The position numbers and the translations under genes are program-made. From contig CM042145.1 of assembly GCA_023376005.1 (NCBI GenBank), positions 92,387,915-92,451,914 of the forward strand: 64,000 bases of DNA, in the 5' to 3' direction. Below are positions 34,216-44,579 of the stretch, piece after piece. Each line of letters starts with the position of its first letter. The stretch's first letter is position 1. This stretch comes from Doryteuthis pealeii (taxonomy: Eukaryota; Mollusca; Cephalopoda; Myopsida; Loliginidae). The notes beneath the pieces were generated by a model. That model was not told the origin of the DNA and did not search any database. It saw only the letters and a list, made by a program, of their open reading frames with translations.

Positions 34216-34737
34216 ACCTCATCTCAAAAATTCAGACAAATAACAAAAATCTCTTTGCCATCTACTGAGCTTTTGTTAATCTTTTAATTTTTACTTGCTT
34301 CATTTGTATGACAACTTATTTCTACGACAAAAAGGTACAGCTTGGTTCAAAGACAATAATAAAGGATAAGCAATGCTATTCTTTTATCAATTCACATTAA
34401 GAATTAAATTTTGTCTGACTTTTACATCTTGTCTATAAGTCTAGAAAAAGTGAGAAAAAAAAAAAAATTTTTTTTTAAATGTTTTGCATCTTAAACAAAA
34501 AGAAAGAAAAAAAAAAGCAAAAAAAGAAAGCATTGAAATGTATATATTGCAAATTACTGGAAACTTTTCTGGTTTCCTAAATGAGAGAACATTGTTATTA
34601 GCAACCAAACATTATTCTTCAAACATTGATAAGGCGAGACGAGACTCGTTAACCCAGATTCTGCAAGCAATTAATTGGATGTATCATGCTAAATTATTTT
34701 GGCCTAAATCAGTTATATTTGATGAATGGGCAAGAGC

Positions 34738-34738
<1 letters not shown>
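34216..34738. other. Unassigned AT-rich sequence
   Basis: A 110-codon frame (34484-34816) ends in a TA array and has no recognisable domain. Left unassigned. Confidence 0.35.
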
Positions 34739-34740
<2 letters not shown>

Positions 34741-34777
<37 letters not shown>

Positions 34778-34945
34778 CACACATATGTATTAGTGTGTGT
34801 GAGGGTGTGTGCATAATAATATGTATATATATATATGTTGTGAGTGTGTATAATAATATATATGCATGTGTGTGCGTAATAATATATATGTGAGTGTGTG
34901 TGTGTGTGCGTAATAACATGTATATGTATGTATACATATATGTAA
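34741..34945. repeat. TA/TG compound microsatellite
   Basis: TA run followed by tgtgtg and taataatata units. Confidence 0.95.
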
Positions 34946-34954
34946 TATCTCTAG

Positions 34955-35187
34955 ACTTGTTTAGCTCAGTCAGTAGAGCATTCATTCTTAGGAACTACAA
35001 AGTTCCGGGTTTGATACTGGTCCTCACCAACTCAGCACATGAGTAGCACAGCTTGAATCTATCTGATAAAGTGAGGGAGCTGATGGTAAATGTGGTGCAC
35101 AACCTCAGATGAATAAACAATCTCCCTGGGATAGACTCCCTTGCTATCCGGCTGATACTGACAAGACGCCACTCTGCCAACTTTACT
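34955..35187 (+). repeat. SINE-1
   Basis: Head tttagctcagtcagtagagc (box A), gggtttgatactgg (box B) and the usual body with gggatagactcccttgct. Confidence 0.85.
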
Positions 35188-35189
35188 TA

Positions 35190-35530
35190 CTATGTAATAA
35201 ATACGCAACAAAAGGTAGGAACAATTTTGGACATAATGTCTGTTGACTTTGATTTTTCATTTGATTTAGACTAATATTGGCATGCTGATTTCAAAACTGC
35301 AGTCAGTTTTCTTCTATCACGTCAAGTTTTTTCTCTACAGCTTACTCCCAAAATAAACACAATTGTATTGTTTGTCTGTAAGTAATAGGACTGTTTAACT
35401 GATTGTGTTGATTATTTTATTGTAAAGGAGAATTATTCAGATCTGGTGTCTAGGTTGATTCCCAGACAAAGAACAAACATCAATGCATTTGTGAAGCTAG
35501 CCTATTTTGCATATTTTAAATTAAAACTTG
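35190..35530. other. Unassigned sequence upstream of decayed gene copy
   Basis: May be the unrecognised 5' part of the decayed repeat at 35540; no motif seen. Confidence 0.35.
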
Positions 35531-35539
35531 TCGATTAAG

Positions 35540-36380
35540 ACAAGTCTTGGGCCCCTCACTAGATGTACAAGAGTTTACGGATGTGGATCAAGGGAACACA
35601 TGATAAGTTGGCATTTGGTATACCTATGATTTGGTGAGATCCAAAATATCTGTTACTTTTGTTTAATGAATTTTGTTTCACAATATAACAAGAAAAACAA
35701 ATGTAAAATTGAATATTCTAGTTTACCAACAACTCTACGTACAGTGTGTCATTCAGCTGAAATCCCAGTGTGAGCTTTAGAGAAGTATTGGATGGAGAGG
35801 AATTGGCCTCCAAGATCTGACCTCAAACCTGTTGATCCCAATATTCTACATGAGCTGTTTGTTGACATAAAGAAAATTATGTTTGCACCTTGTACATGAA
35901 ACTATGTCTCTTGAATCAATTCATTAAATCATTGCCAATTGAAGGCAAGTGTTTCAAGTACCAGATTCTGGCATTTCCTGGCCTGTCAATTGAAAAAAAT
36001 TAAGGCCTGTGTGTTTGATGGTCTACAAATTCGGGAAGTTATCAAAGATGAACATTTCATCAGGATAATGTCAGAACTAAAAAAAAAAATGCTTGGTTTT
36101 TGAGAAGTTCTTTATTTTGTCAAGAACTTTCTTGGAAATGTACGAGCAATGAATTACATTGAAATTGGATAGTCACAAAATGATTGATTGCAACATGAGC
36201 ATCAAGTTCCATTTTCTGCATGACCATCTTACTAACTTCTTGAAAAACCCTGATGTGGTCAGCTATGAGCAAGATGAATGATTCCACCAAGATTTGAAAT
36301 TCATGGAGAATGGTATTAAAGTATATGGGATGTAAATATGATGGCTAACTATGGAGCATAAAGTAAAATTGTCCACATAT
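35540..36380 (+). pseudogene. Decayed copy of a repetitive uncharacterised gene family
   Basis: Fragments in shifting plus-strand frames resemble an uncharacterised, high-copy protein family of arthropod and mollusc genomes: a start with KLAFGIPMIW and RDPK, then a middle with GKCFKYQILAFPGLSIEK, FDGLQIREVIKDEHF, KNAW-like and FLGNVRAMNYIEI, then an end with FLKNPDVVSYEQDE, FHQDLKFMENGIKVYGM. Stops and frameshifts occur every 20-60 codons and much of the centre is missing. The family function is unknown to me and the match is from memory of the motif order. The following ~500 bp (direct repeat) may be its 3' tail. Confidence 0.5.
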
Positions 36381-36479
36381 TGAACACACTAGAAAAAAAA
36401 AACTATGTGCACATTTTTACCTTAACTACTTGCACACAATTTGAATTACAGTAACAAAATCCTTTCTATGAATAAAATG

Positions 36480-36970
36480 AATTTGTAAAAACATTAGAGT
36501 CAAGAAATTTTTTAATTATTTTCCATTGTAAATTTTTAAAACATCCTATAGAATAAACTCAAATCTGTCACATGCAGTATTTTAATGGTTTTTGAGACCA
36601 AGTGAGGGTATCCTGTTACTTAAAAAGTTGATGTAATAGAGAAAAAAAATGTGGTAATTTTAGGATTCAGAGTCAAAAAGTTTGTCAAAAACTAGTGTCA
36701 GATCTAACTCAACAACATCTGTGATGCCCAGTGTGATGTTTTATTATTTCCCATTATATATACGCTTAAAATATTCCATAAAATAAGGAAAAATTTGTTA
36801 GAAGCTGTATTTTTACGTTTTTTTGAGAAAAATCGAGGGTATCCAGTAGCTCAAAAAGTTGACGTGGTATAGAAAAACTGGGATCATTTTTGGATTCAGG
36901 AGGCAAAGAAATAGTCAAAAAGAAGTGTCAGATCCAACTCAATAAAAATTGTGTTCCTAGTGTAATTATT
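36480..36970 (+). repeat. Diverged tandem duplication, ~240-bp unit
   Basis: Two units, about 36490-36733 and 36734-36970, share the order attttccattgtaaa/atttcccattatata, gagggtatcc, aaaaagttga, ggattcag, gtgtcagatc and aactcaa. Moderately diverged. Lies just after the decayed gene copy. Confidence 0.75.
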
Positions 36971-37053
36971 AATGTTAAATCTTCAGGGAGGTACAGTTAG
37001 CATATTCTAAAGTCCAAGCAAACAGAGCACAGATACAAAAAAATAATACGAAT

Positions 37054-37691
37054 AGGCTAATTTGCCGGTCCCGGTAAAATAGACAAACATGCTTTACAAG
37101 CTTATTTTGCCAGTCCCGGTAAAATAGACCACAGGGTATACATCTATATTTAAATATATTTCAAACTATCTAAAATCTAAAAGATGAAAATGGTTGTTGA
37201 CAAGCAATCTTGGAATTATCTAAAAGGTAATTGCTTAAAAAGTAGTAGTGCAATTCTGTGATATAAAGAAACTTTAAAACAATCTATCCAAAAGCTAATT
37301 TCTTAAAATGGTACTTGACAAGAATCCATCTTGTTAGGGTTACAATTTTATGTTTTAACAATTGATGATGGAAAATGCCATTTTTTCCACTTCGGAAAAA
37401 AATTCATAATAGTCAAATTTACCTTTTCCTTTAATTCTTAAAAACATTTTGTAAAAATTCATGTTTAATCATAAAGTCATTAACGGTATCTATATTTTTC
37501 ATTTAGAAGAATATTTTGTATCTTTATTCTTCACAAAATATAAATAATAAATGAATATAAATAAACTTTTGCGTTAAACCTGTGTTGTTATTTTTAACAT
37601 TACTTGTATTCAAAATAAAAATACTCACAGGGTCGCTAAAATAAGCATAAAAGTAGGTTAGTCTATTTTACCGAAACCGGCAAAATAGCCT
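37054..37691. mobile_element. DNA element with ~30-bp inverted ends
   Basis: The left end AGGCTAATTTGCCGGTCCCG, then GTAAAATAGAC, is mirrored by the right end complement at 37661-37691. A second internal copy of the end motif starts at 37108 (ttttgccagtcccgg). About 640 bp, AT-rich, no transposase frame. Target duplication not evident. Confidence 0.7.
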
Positions 37692-37699
37692 CTTCCAAA

Positions 37700-38530
37700 A
37701 TAATAAAGAGGCTATCCAACATATACTGACACACAACAGAGTTTAGGAATGAGCCTAATAATGCAAACTCCTAAAAGATTTTGATGTATTACAACAATGG
37801 CAGATTCATATGAAATACTCAAACCAAGAATATCAAAGAAGAGAGTAACATAAAAATACATATCTGCTTATCTTCTCTTGTATTATTCTTAAACAAATAT
37901 TTATTGCTTAGCAATGAAAACATTGCTTAGTATAAAACCTGATAAGATTTTTATCACCTGACAAAAAGAAGAGAAAAAAAGAAAAGCATAAAAAGTAACA
38001 TGAAAAAGTATAACCAAAAACACAAAAAAGGTATAAACTAGGCACAGCCAAAGTCGCCGTAAAATCGGTATTTTACAAAATAAATCTACCCCTTCCTCCG
38101 ATTGAAAAAAAATTACTAAAAATCAGGGAATTACCTGATTTTAATGCAATTTTCAGTGTTGATTTATCAATGAATGGATTTTATAATGCATCAGTTATTT
38201 TATTTAAAAACTTTCTGATTTTTTTCAGGTCACTTAACTTTATTTTTGGAGTGCAAAATATTGGTGGGATTATATAAAGTTGAAACTAATTACAGTATAA
38301 ATAAAAAGACAAAAGACCAAAGGTGTGAATAGAAGAAAAAAAAAAAAATTTTAAGGGAGCTATCCGGGTAGAAAATAAGTACTGAAAATTGTAAAATAAA
38401 ATGTAAAATAAAAACTAAAAAATAATTTTTGGAGATCTTTTTAAAATTTTTTTTTACTCATTTTGATAATTATTTAATTGGCTATTATCTTATGAAAAGA
38501 AAAAATTATACATTGATATTTGTTCTGTTT
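37700..38530. other. Unassigned AT-rich sequence
   Basis: No gene, RNA or repeat recognised. Confidence 0.4.
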
Positions 38531-38532
38531 AA

Positions 38533-38700
38533 AAGAGCCTAGTCAGCCCTTCTATTTACCCATTGCTGGAGGGAGAATAGTTGGATTCATACCATTACCA
38601 AGGGTATTAGTGCTATCTGAAATGTAAACAGCCTCGATTTGAACTCATCTTACCATGTCCATTTCCTATAACAGTAGCCATTACACCATGTGTCTTATTT
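38533..38700 (-). repeat. SINE-2, head half
   Basis: Body from gcctagtcagcccttctatt to the head complement gtagccattacaccatgtg. Confidence 0.75.
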
Positions 38701-39125
38701 AGGTACTATATGACAAATTCGTAACCATTCAATTTTATCACAGCCCTATGACAGAAAAAAAAAAAAAAAAAAAAAAGAGTAATTTGTTGCTATTGTAGCA
38801 TGCAGTCTACTCAGCACAGAGGGTTTTTTTTTGTACCATTTTAATGTCAACAACAATTGTTTCACTATCTAGATAACTTTGCTCCAGTCATATCTGAAAC
38901 CTTGGCATCCTTTAAGCTCTTAATTAATTGGCAAGTGTCAAATGCTATGCCTGGTCAAGGTGGATTTGCAATCCATAGTAACTGTCCAGTAGTTGACCTT
39001 AAGTCTCCACTTACATACAATACGTAAATGTATCTTCGCAATCATTTTAAACAGGTAAAGATATCAAGCTTAGTTGCAATATAAAGGCTTTAAGAAACAG
39101 TTGAAATTCAATTAAAATTTTTTTT
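38701..39125. other. Unassigned sequence
   Basis: Poly-A at 38756-38776; otherwise nothing recognised. Confidence 0.4.
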
Positions 39126-39127
39126 AT

Positions 39128-39285
39128 CTCAAATGGATCTATTTCAACCCTAGATTGGACCCCAACAGGGGTTACCACTCATGGTCAGTGTAGACTAAGG
39201 AGTAATGGCAACAAAGAGGTTTCTTTGCTTAATGGCATATGAACCTTCATGGGTTATTTTATACCAAATATATCCTTGTAGAGGA
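39128..39285. repeat. RepA fragments, one forward, one reversed tail
   Basis: Forward piece 39128-39222 (ttggaccccaacaggggtta, ggtcagtgtagactaaggag); reversed tail module at 39224-39272 (aatggcatatgaacc, gggttattttatacc). Confidence 0.65.
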
Positions 39286-39289
39286 AAAG

Positions 39290-39435
39290 AAGTGGTAATA
39301 TTTAAGCCATAACTGAGGTGATGAGGGGATTCATACTTTTCCCAAGAGTATTAGTCTGAAAGTGAACATAATAGTGTGACTGGAGTTCAAATTCACAGTC
39401 CAGTAGGTTAACCACTATGCCACAGGGACTCCCCT
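39290..39435 (-). repeat. SINE-2-like tRNA-derived fragment
   Basis: Ends with complement of a box A (ggttaaccactatgccacag) and a box B (gagttcaaattc); upstream ttcatacttttcccaagag is the SINE-2 body. Confidence 0.6.
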
Positions 39436-39489
39436 CCCCCACCCCAGGAGATATGATTACAGAACATAAATGGAAACATAGAAAGCCTT

Positions 39490-39765
39490 ACTATCCCGGC
39501 TAGAGGTAGCTGTTAAAAAGTCAAGCCACACTGATGAGAAGTAAACTTCAAAACACGTGTCTGTGGATGACTGATATACACACACACACATATACACACA
39601 CACATATAAATGTACACACACGCACACATATAAATGTACACACACGCACACATATAAATGTACACACACGCACATATACACATACATACATATAAATATA
39701 CACATATATACACATACATACATATGAATATACACATATACACAATTCTGATGAAGCCAAACAAC
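39490..39765 (+). repeat. SINE-4 body plus CA microsatellite
   Basis: Body gaggtagctgttaaaaagtc to gtctgtggatgactgat, matching 4583-4660, then CA/TA repeats with three copies of cacgcacacatataaatgta. Confidence 0.75.
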
Positions 39766-39831
39766 TGATTGTTCAGGCTCTTATAATATCTGGTAATTGG
39801 TAATTAAATAAGTCTGCCTTGTCAGTTTCAA

Positions 39832-39970
39832 TGTGTGTCCCGGGTAGGACACTAAACTGAATCCAGTGGTGAGGCTCTATTTCTGGAACTCTGGGGAGTG
39901 TGGAGTTACCCCTTCATCGACAATCTGACCCAGCGAGGTAATACCTGTTAGGGTCCCATCTATGGGTGAC
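39832..39970 (-). repeat. RepA fragment
   Basis: Reverse blocks ggtaggacactaaactg, gtggtgaggctc, accccttcatcgac and tgttagggtcccatctatgg. Confidence 0.75.
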
Positions 39971-40089
39971 ATCCTTCTTGCGTAGAGGGATTGGTAAAAT
40001 ATATATATATATATAGCAAATTCATAGTAAATAACAAGGTTTGACATGTCATCAAACCAACCAAACCAGCAGGGCCAAGAACATGCCGA

Positions 40090-40094
<5 letters not shown>

Positions 40095-40130
<36 letters not shown>
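40095..40130. repeat. TA microsatellite
   Basis: Pure TA run; a shorter one is at 40001-40014. Confidence 0.9.
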
Positions 40131-40133
<3 letters not shown>

Positions 40134-40380
40134 AGGTTGCATCTTGATAGTTCCAATGATATTAACTCTTGTAGAATGCTAATCATTGTAAATGTCACAA
40201 ACTTTCACCATTTGGTTTCTTTTATCCTTCCTAGTAACTGTCAAGTTTGTAGGTCAAATTGATTCTTTTTAATACTAATTAGAATCTTTGCATTTACAAG
40301 TCTTTATTTCATTTTCTGAAACTAACAAAACTTACCACACCCAGTCAAAGACACACATACTCTTTATATATTAGTATAAT
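40131..40380. other. Unassigned sequence
   Basis: Nothing recognised. Confidence 0.4.
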
Positions 40381-40419
40381 TCCATTTTCATTGTATAATG
40401 TTCTACTAGAAATGATGGT

Positions 40420-40618
40420 TCTGGGTTCAATACTGGCCCTCGCCAACTCAGCATATGAGTAGCACAGGGATCTGTGTGGTAAAGTGGGGAGCTGATGGTA
40501 GACGTGGCGCTTCACCTCAGATGTAAAAACAATCTCTTTGGTCTAGTGCTAGTGAAAAGGGGATAGACTCCCTCACTGTCTGGCTGATACCGACAATAGG
40601 CCATTGTCAACTTTACTT
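40420..40618 (+). repeat. SINE-1, 5'-truncated, inside a tandem-unit piece
   Basis: Begins at box B (gggttcaatactggcc) and continues through the full body. Flanked by unit pieces (tataatgttctactagaaat on the left, ttgattccgaataaaattg on the right), the same target context as the SINE-1 copy at 22401. Confidence 0.8.
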
Positions 40619-40689
40619 ATCTTTGATTCCGAATAAAATTGATTTTTTATAAAAAATTGTTTGGAGCATACTTATTTATGGACAATACA

Positions 40690-40728
40690 GTCAAAGAAGT
40701 TCTATCAGTCTGCCCGTCTGTTTCTCTT

Positions 40729-40760
<32 letters not shown>

Positions 40761-41388
40761 GTGTGCTAATCATAGCACCCCCATCCTCAAGAAACCCTCC
40801 TAACTAAATAAACCTGAAACCACACAACAAAAAAAAAAATCTTCCAAACTGAATAAACATCACACCACAAAAAAAAAAAAAAAGAAAGAAAAAAAAAACA
40901 AACAAAGCCCAAACAACTACAACAAATAATCCCATGGAAGATGATCATGGACATGCTTGAAAGAGCTTGGGGAAAAAATATGGGCCACCTTCTCTACCAT
41001 TTGGACCCCCTCGATATAAAAAAAAAAAAATTGCAAAAGACTTTTTATATATATATATATATTTTGTGATGGGAGATCAGAATTTTTGGTTTTGTTGAAT
41101 TTCAGAGATTCTGTGATTTTTGCATTTTCGTGCCAAAGTTATCCTTTAACTATTTTGATTTTGTTCTCTTGAATTACATTTTTGCGATGGCTGGTAAAAG
41201 GTGGTAAAAAACCGGGCCTTTGTTTTATGGTCTTTGAATTGGCAATGACCGCTGATTTGCATAAATGGCATTAGCTCTTACAATGTGCAAGTTTGAATAA
41301 CATGGCATGGTTGAAGTTGAATGTATGATCGAAGTCTATCGTGTGTGAAGAGGGTGTTTTGTGTGTCGTTAGTTTTTATAGATTTCCT

Positions 41389-41432
<44 letters not shown>

Positions 41433-41500
41433 GAAGCTTTCTGGGTTACATTAGAAGCATGGAAAAATATAAGAGGAACAAAAATCTAAATTCAAAGCAA
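40690..41500. other. Microsatellites and unassigned sequence
   Basis: Short TA runs at 40741-40760 and 41046-41061, CA run at 41396-41429, A-rich stretches at 40830-40900. No gene recognised. Confidence 0.5.
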
Positions 41501-41504
41501 TGAA

Positions 41505-41582
41505 CATTGTATTGCTTTTGATCTTTATTTAAGTCAATATTTCGGGTGGCCTCCACCCTTTGTCAAAGCCTTCTGTAAACTG
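41505..41582 (-). repeat. Penelope-like terminal hairpin
   Basis: Minus strand: tttgacaaagggtgg, then a 6-bp hairpin GGGTGG/CCACCC followed at once by GAAA, attgac and AATAAAG. This is the stem-GAAA-AATAAA layout of the other ends but lacks an exact CTGANGA and GTC. Confidence 0.45.
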
Positions 41583-41749
41583 GCTGAGCATAATTAAAAG
41601 AAAAGGATCTTTCTTAATCATCTTTGTTTTTATTTTAATTACAGTCAGTATACATCCAGTACCATATACTGCACATGTACTGTATGCCTATTGGATCATA
41701 TCTAAACAGCAGTCTATACTCTTAGAATATGTAGATTGTGCGGACACTG

Positions 41750-42305
41750 GTTTGGTTTACGGCATATCAACCTCGGTGGGTCATTTAATGCCAACAAAGT
41801 TTTGGAATAAAGTCATTCTTAATGGATAATCACATTTTGTTTATAAACTCAACATTTTTCTATTTAACCCATAGATGGGACCCTAACAGGTACTACCACT
41901 CCGGGTCAAAGTGGACCAGGGGTGCTCCACATTTCCCAAACCTCCAAAACTAGAACCTCACCATCAGATAGAGTTTAACGTCATTCCCAGAACCCTTAGC
42001 CACCACCTTCTAGCACTCATATGATAAAAAGGGTTAGGGCTTGCCATAAGGGCAATAGGGTTAGGGCAATCATATAGATGTTAGGGCTTGACGTGACCAG
42101 CCGATTGATCGGAGGGGGCCTCTCCGACCGCCAGTCTAGCCCAAGAAAGGGCCAAAGTGGAGTTTGCAAGTCATGGACTGCTCATCCATCTGGGTTCTAT
42201 CCTCTATCACGGGTCACCACCCAGGGCCAACAGGTGGCGCCATTGAGGGAGTTTTACCCCTCTGCAGAGGTGCAGTCGGTGCATTCTAATGCTCCAGACC
42301 AAAAG
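41750..42305 (+). repeat. RepA copy, one end plus centre
   Basis: As at 134-695, with good conservation from ggtttacggcatatcaacc to gcagtcggtgcattctaa. Two copies of this length with the same stop point suggest that gcattctaa is a natural junction. Confidence 0.85.
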
Positions 42306-42650
42306 GGTGGGTGCGGACACTGACATGAATGGAATAGATTTATTAAAAAAAAGTGAAAATAGATTTAAACAGACAGATGTAAAATAATACGGTCAATGTG
42401 CTCGGAGAAAAAGAGTGTTTAACGGTTGAACGATGGACTAGATTATCTCATTTCATGAGAGATTAACTCTAATCCCTCTATCAAAACATCAATCATACAA
42501 CAAATTAACTCAACAATTATTCAATAAATAACCACCTGTTGCTTGGATCAGTAGATCTGCCAGAAATGTTCTTTCATTGAAAAGACTATCTTGCTTTTTC
42601 TGTTCAATGATGAAACGTGAACAAGAAAAGATAAAATAAGGAACAACAAA
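42306..42650. other. Unassigned sequence (possible LINE 3' UTR)
   Basis: Lies 3' of the LINE end at 42655-42722 on the minus strand. No motif seen. Confidence 0.35.
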
Positions 42651-42654
42651 TCAA

Positions 42655-42722
42655 GTCATGCTGACAGCACAGATTCCCATGACTCCCTCACCATCCGTCC
42701 CTATCGGTCATCATTCCTAGTT
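42655..42722 (-). pseudogene. LINE 3' coding end, continuation of 43613-44455
   Basis: Minus strand reads GMMTDRDGW, a stop, GSHGNLCCQHD, matching the C-terminal MTNRDGW-type ending of the LINE copies at 52510, 55470 and 63470. The preceding residues EDLPGM are found at about 43620, so the two pieces are one LINE split by an 890-bp insertion. Confidence 0.65.
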
Positions 42723-42783
42723 GGTTTTGTTTTACAGCATCAATGCTTTTCAGGTCATTTAATGCCAAACCAAGTGTGGAGAT

Positions 42784-43256
42784 TTTTCAGAAATTTCGAG
42801 ATGAGGCTTGATAATTAGTATTTTATTCGGACCATTGTCCTCATCTTCATTGTTATCTGTACAATGTTTCAGGCCATGTGCCCTCCGGCCTTCTTCAGGC
42901 ATCTCTTGTCAGACTCAGGAACTTTCTTGACTATGGAACCTTCTTGTCGTAATCGGGAGCCATCACGGAAGTTTGAAACTAACCCTTTATTCAGTCCATG
43001 GGGTTATCCGGTTCTCATCCTGGTCAGGAGCAGCAGTAACATAGAATAATAAACACAGCTTAACACCTGTACCCCTATGGTTAGCGGAATGAGAACAGGA
43101 TACCTCTGTGGACTGAATAAAGGGTTAGGTTCAAAGTTCCGTGATGGCTCCTGAGTCCGAAAAGAAGATATGAAGAAGGCCTGAGTGCACATCGGCTGAA
43201 ACGTTGTACAGATAACAATGAAGATGAGGACAATAGTCTGAATAATCCAAATAATA
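42784..43256. mobile_element. Penelope-like palindromic element with 14-bp target duplication
   Basis: CCAAGTGTGGAGAT flanks it exactly at 42770-42783 and 43257-43270. The two halves are inverted over most of the length: gggagccatcacgg / gatggctcc, and the end motif CTGAAGAAGGCC (complement near 42890) / TGAAGAAGGCC (43171), GAAACRTTGTACAGATAACA on both. A ~50-bp loop lies near 43030-43078. A long target duplication and this end motif fit target-primed Penelope-like elements in inverted arrangement. Confidence 0.75.
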
Positions 43257-43393
43257 CCAAGTGTGGAGATATCACCATCTTGTTTAAAACATGAACTCTG
43301 TTTTATTCGAGTTGACAGAGGCCAATGCCTCTTGTTGCTTTCTTTTGGCTATGCAGCAGTGATTCAAGCTTGTGCAAACCTCAAAATTAATCA

Positions 43394-43460
43394 GGTTTGG
43401 TTGGTTGTTTTGTTTTACAGCATATCAACCCTTTTCAGGCCATTTAATGCGAATCAAGTC
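43394..43460 (-). mobile_element. RepA tail module, possible mini-insertion
   Basis: Minus strand: gcattaaatggcctgaaaag, ggttgatatgctg, taaaacaaaacaacc tail. Flanks aatcag and aatcaag hint at a short target duplication, as for the 55-bp insertion at 25247. Confidence 0.55.
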
Positions 43461-43507
43461 ATTTTGATAAACAAAGGACTCAGGGTGCTTACAGTACCTG
43501 CTGTTAC

Positions 43508-43607
43508 TTAAGTGGTCACCAAAGTAAGTACTGAACAGACTCATCACTGCTTAACTTCGGTGATCTAGTGGGAACCAGTGCTTTCAGCCTGATTTGATTA
43601 TAATCTA
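43508..43607 (-). repeat. 5S-rRNA-derived sequence (SINE head)
   Basis: Minus strand contains gatcaccgaagttaagcag, then agtacttactttggtgacc, aligned with the internal control region of animal 5S rRNA (A box and C box), and gaaagcactggttccca upstream matching the preceding 5S segment. Mutated and embedded in repeats, so not a functional 5S gene. Confidence 0.75.
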
Positions 43608-43612
43608 TCATC

Positions 43613-44455
43613 CCTGGCAAGTCCTCAGCATGGCATCCAGTGTATGTACAGAGCTGATCAAAGTAAGTTTTTGCTGGTCAGCCAACACTGGTATGTTCAG
43701 GTGTAGGTGTCCACAGGAGAATGCTACTTATGAGTTCATCCTTAATGTCTTGTTCCTCCTTGGAGGATAGGAGGTAAGTGGCCATACAGCTGCTTGCAAG
43801 ATTTGTCCAAGACAACGTGCAGTATCCTTGTGCAGTGCCCATGTAGCTTTTTTCCAAGTGTTTCATTAAATTCTAAGTGGTGCAGCTATACAGTAGCACT
43901 GACACAGCTACAGCTTGGAAGAATTCTCACTTTATCTGATCAGAGAGATCTGATTTCTATTGAAATCAGTCAGTCAGTCAGTCTACTATTGGTTTGAACA
44001 ACAGCAACTGGCCAAGCACAAATGAACCAGTGTCAAGACAACTGGTACTTATGGGAATTCAGAATAGTCCACTCATGCATTTGGGTGATTCCATTCCTTG
44101 AGTCCTGATTAGCTGCTTGGTTTCTATGATATTCTGAGGTTTCATAAATAACCTGCCATTTTGCAGTAGTCTTCGCAACAAATCAGGTTCGTATTAAGTT
44201 ACGACTGCTTGCTGCCTTGTCTTACCAATTCAACAGTAATTGGAACTAGTATGATTATTCTACAATTTCCATATGATCAATAATCTGTTAAAGCAGTCTA
44301 TGCCTTTCCAATGTGTACATTGACATTGATTTCTGTAGATGAGATATTGCCACCAAGGTATGTGAACTGATCTAATTTCAGAGAGTTACCATCCAGTGCT
44401 GCCTTCTTCTGGTGAATATGGAAGGCATTGCACAATTCCATGTTTTGTTTAACAC
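43613..44455 (-). pseudogene. Decayed LINE reverse-transcriptase C-terminus
   Basis: Minus-strand fragments in order: NMELCNAFHIHQKKAALDGN with LDQFTYLGGNISSTEINVNV and HIGKA (44455-44298); then, after a ~300-bp unrelated stretch (43960-44280), KSDLSDQIK, EFFQAVAVSVLLYSCTT, HLEKS, KQLYGHLPPIL, DELISSILLWTPTPEHTSVG and AKTYFDQLCTYTGCHAEDLP (to 43613). This is the thumb and C-terminal domain of a non-LTR retrotransposon polymerase. Frameshifts and stops are frequent. The palm and endonuclease domains are missing. It continues at 42722-42655 after an insertion. Confidence 0.85.
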
Positions 44456-44579
44456 TACTGATCAAAAGTATCAAGACAAGCATTGTAATTTTTTTGAAGT
44501 AGCTACCAACTTTTTTTTAGATGAAGCTTGATAACTTGTATTATTTAGATTTTTGGGGCTGTTATCCTCATCTTTATAT

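Larger units (their letters stand above)
42723..43612 (-). mobile_element. 5S-headed SINE with RepA tail, itself interrupted
   Basis: On the minus strand it starts with 5S-rRNA-like sequence (43607-43508) and ends with the RepA tail module and an A-rich tail (42769-42723: gcattaaatgacctgaaaag, gatgctgtaaaacaaaacc). LINE coding sequence lies on both sides with an imperfect short duplication (gggatgat / ggaatgat). Interrupted by a second tail module (43394-43460) and the Penelope-like element (42784-43256). Without these it is about 335 bp. Confidence 0.55.

Noticed and set aside
42078..42323. Open frame of 81 residues
   Set aside because: Lies inside RepA and is not kept open in the other RepA copies.
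43508..43607. Possible functional 5S rRNA gene
   Set aside because: Several changes in the internal control region, no tandem gene-spacer structure, and it is embedded between LINE and RepA sequence.
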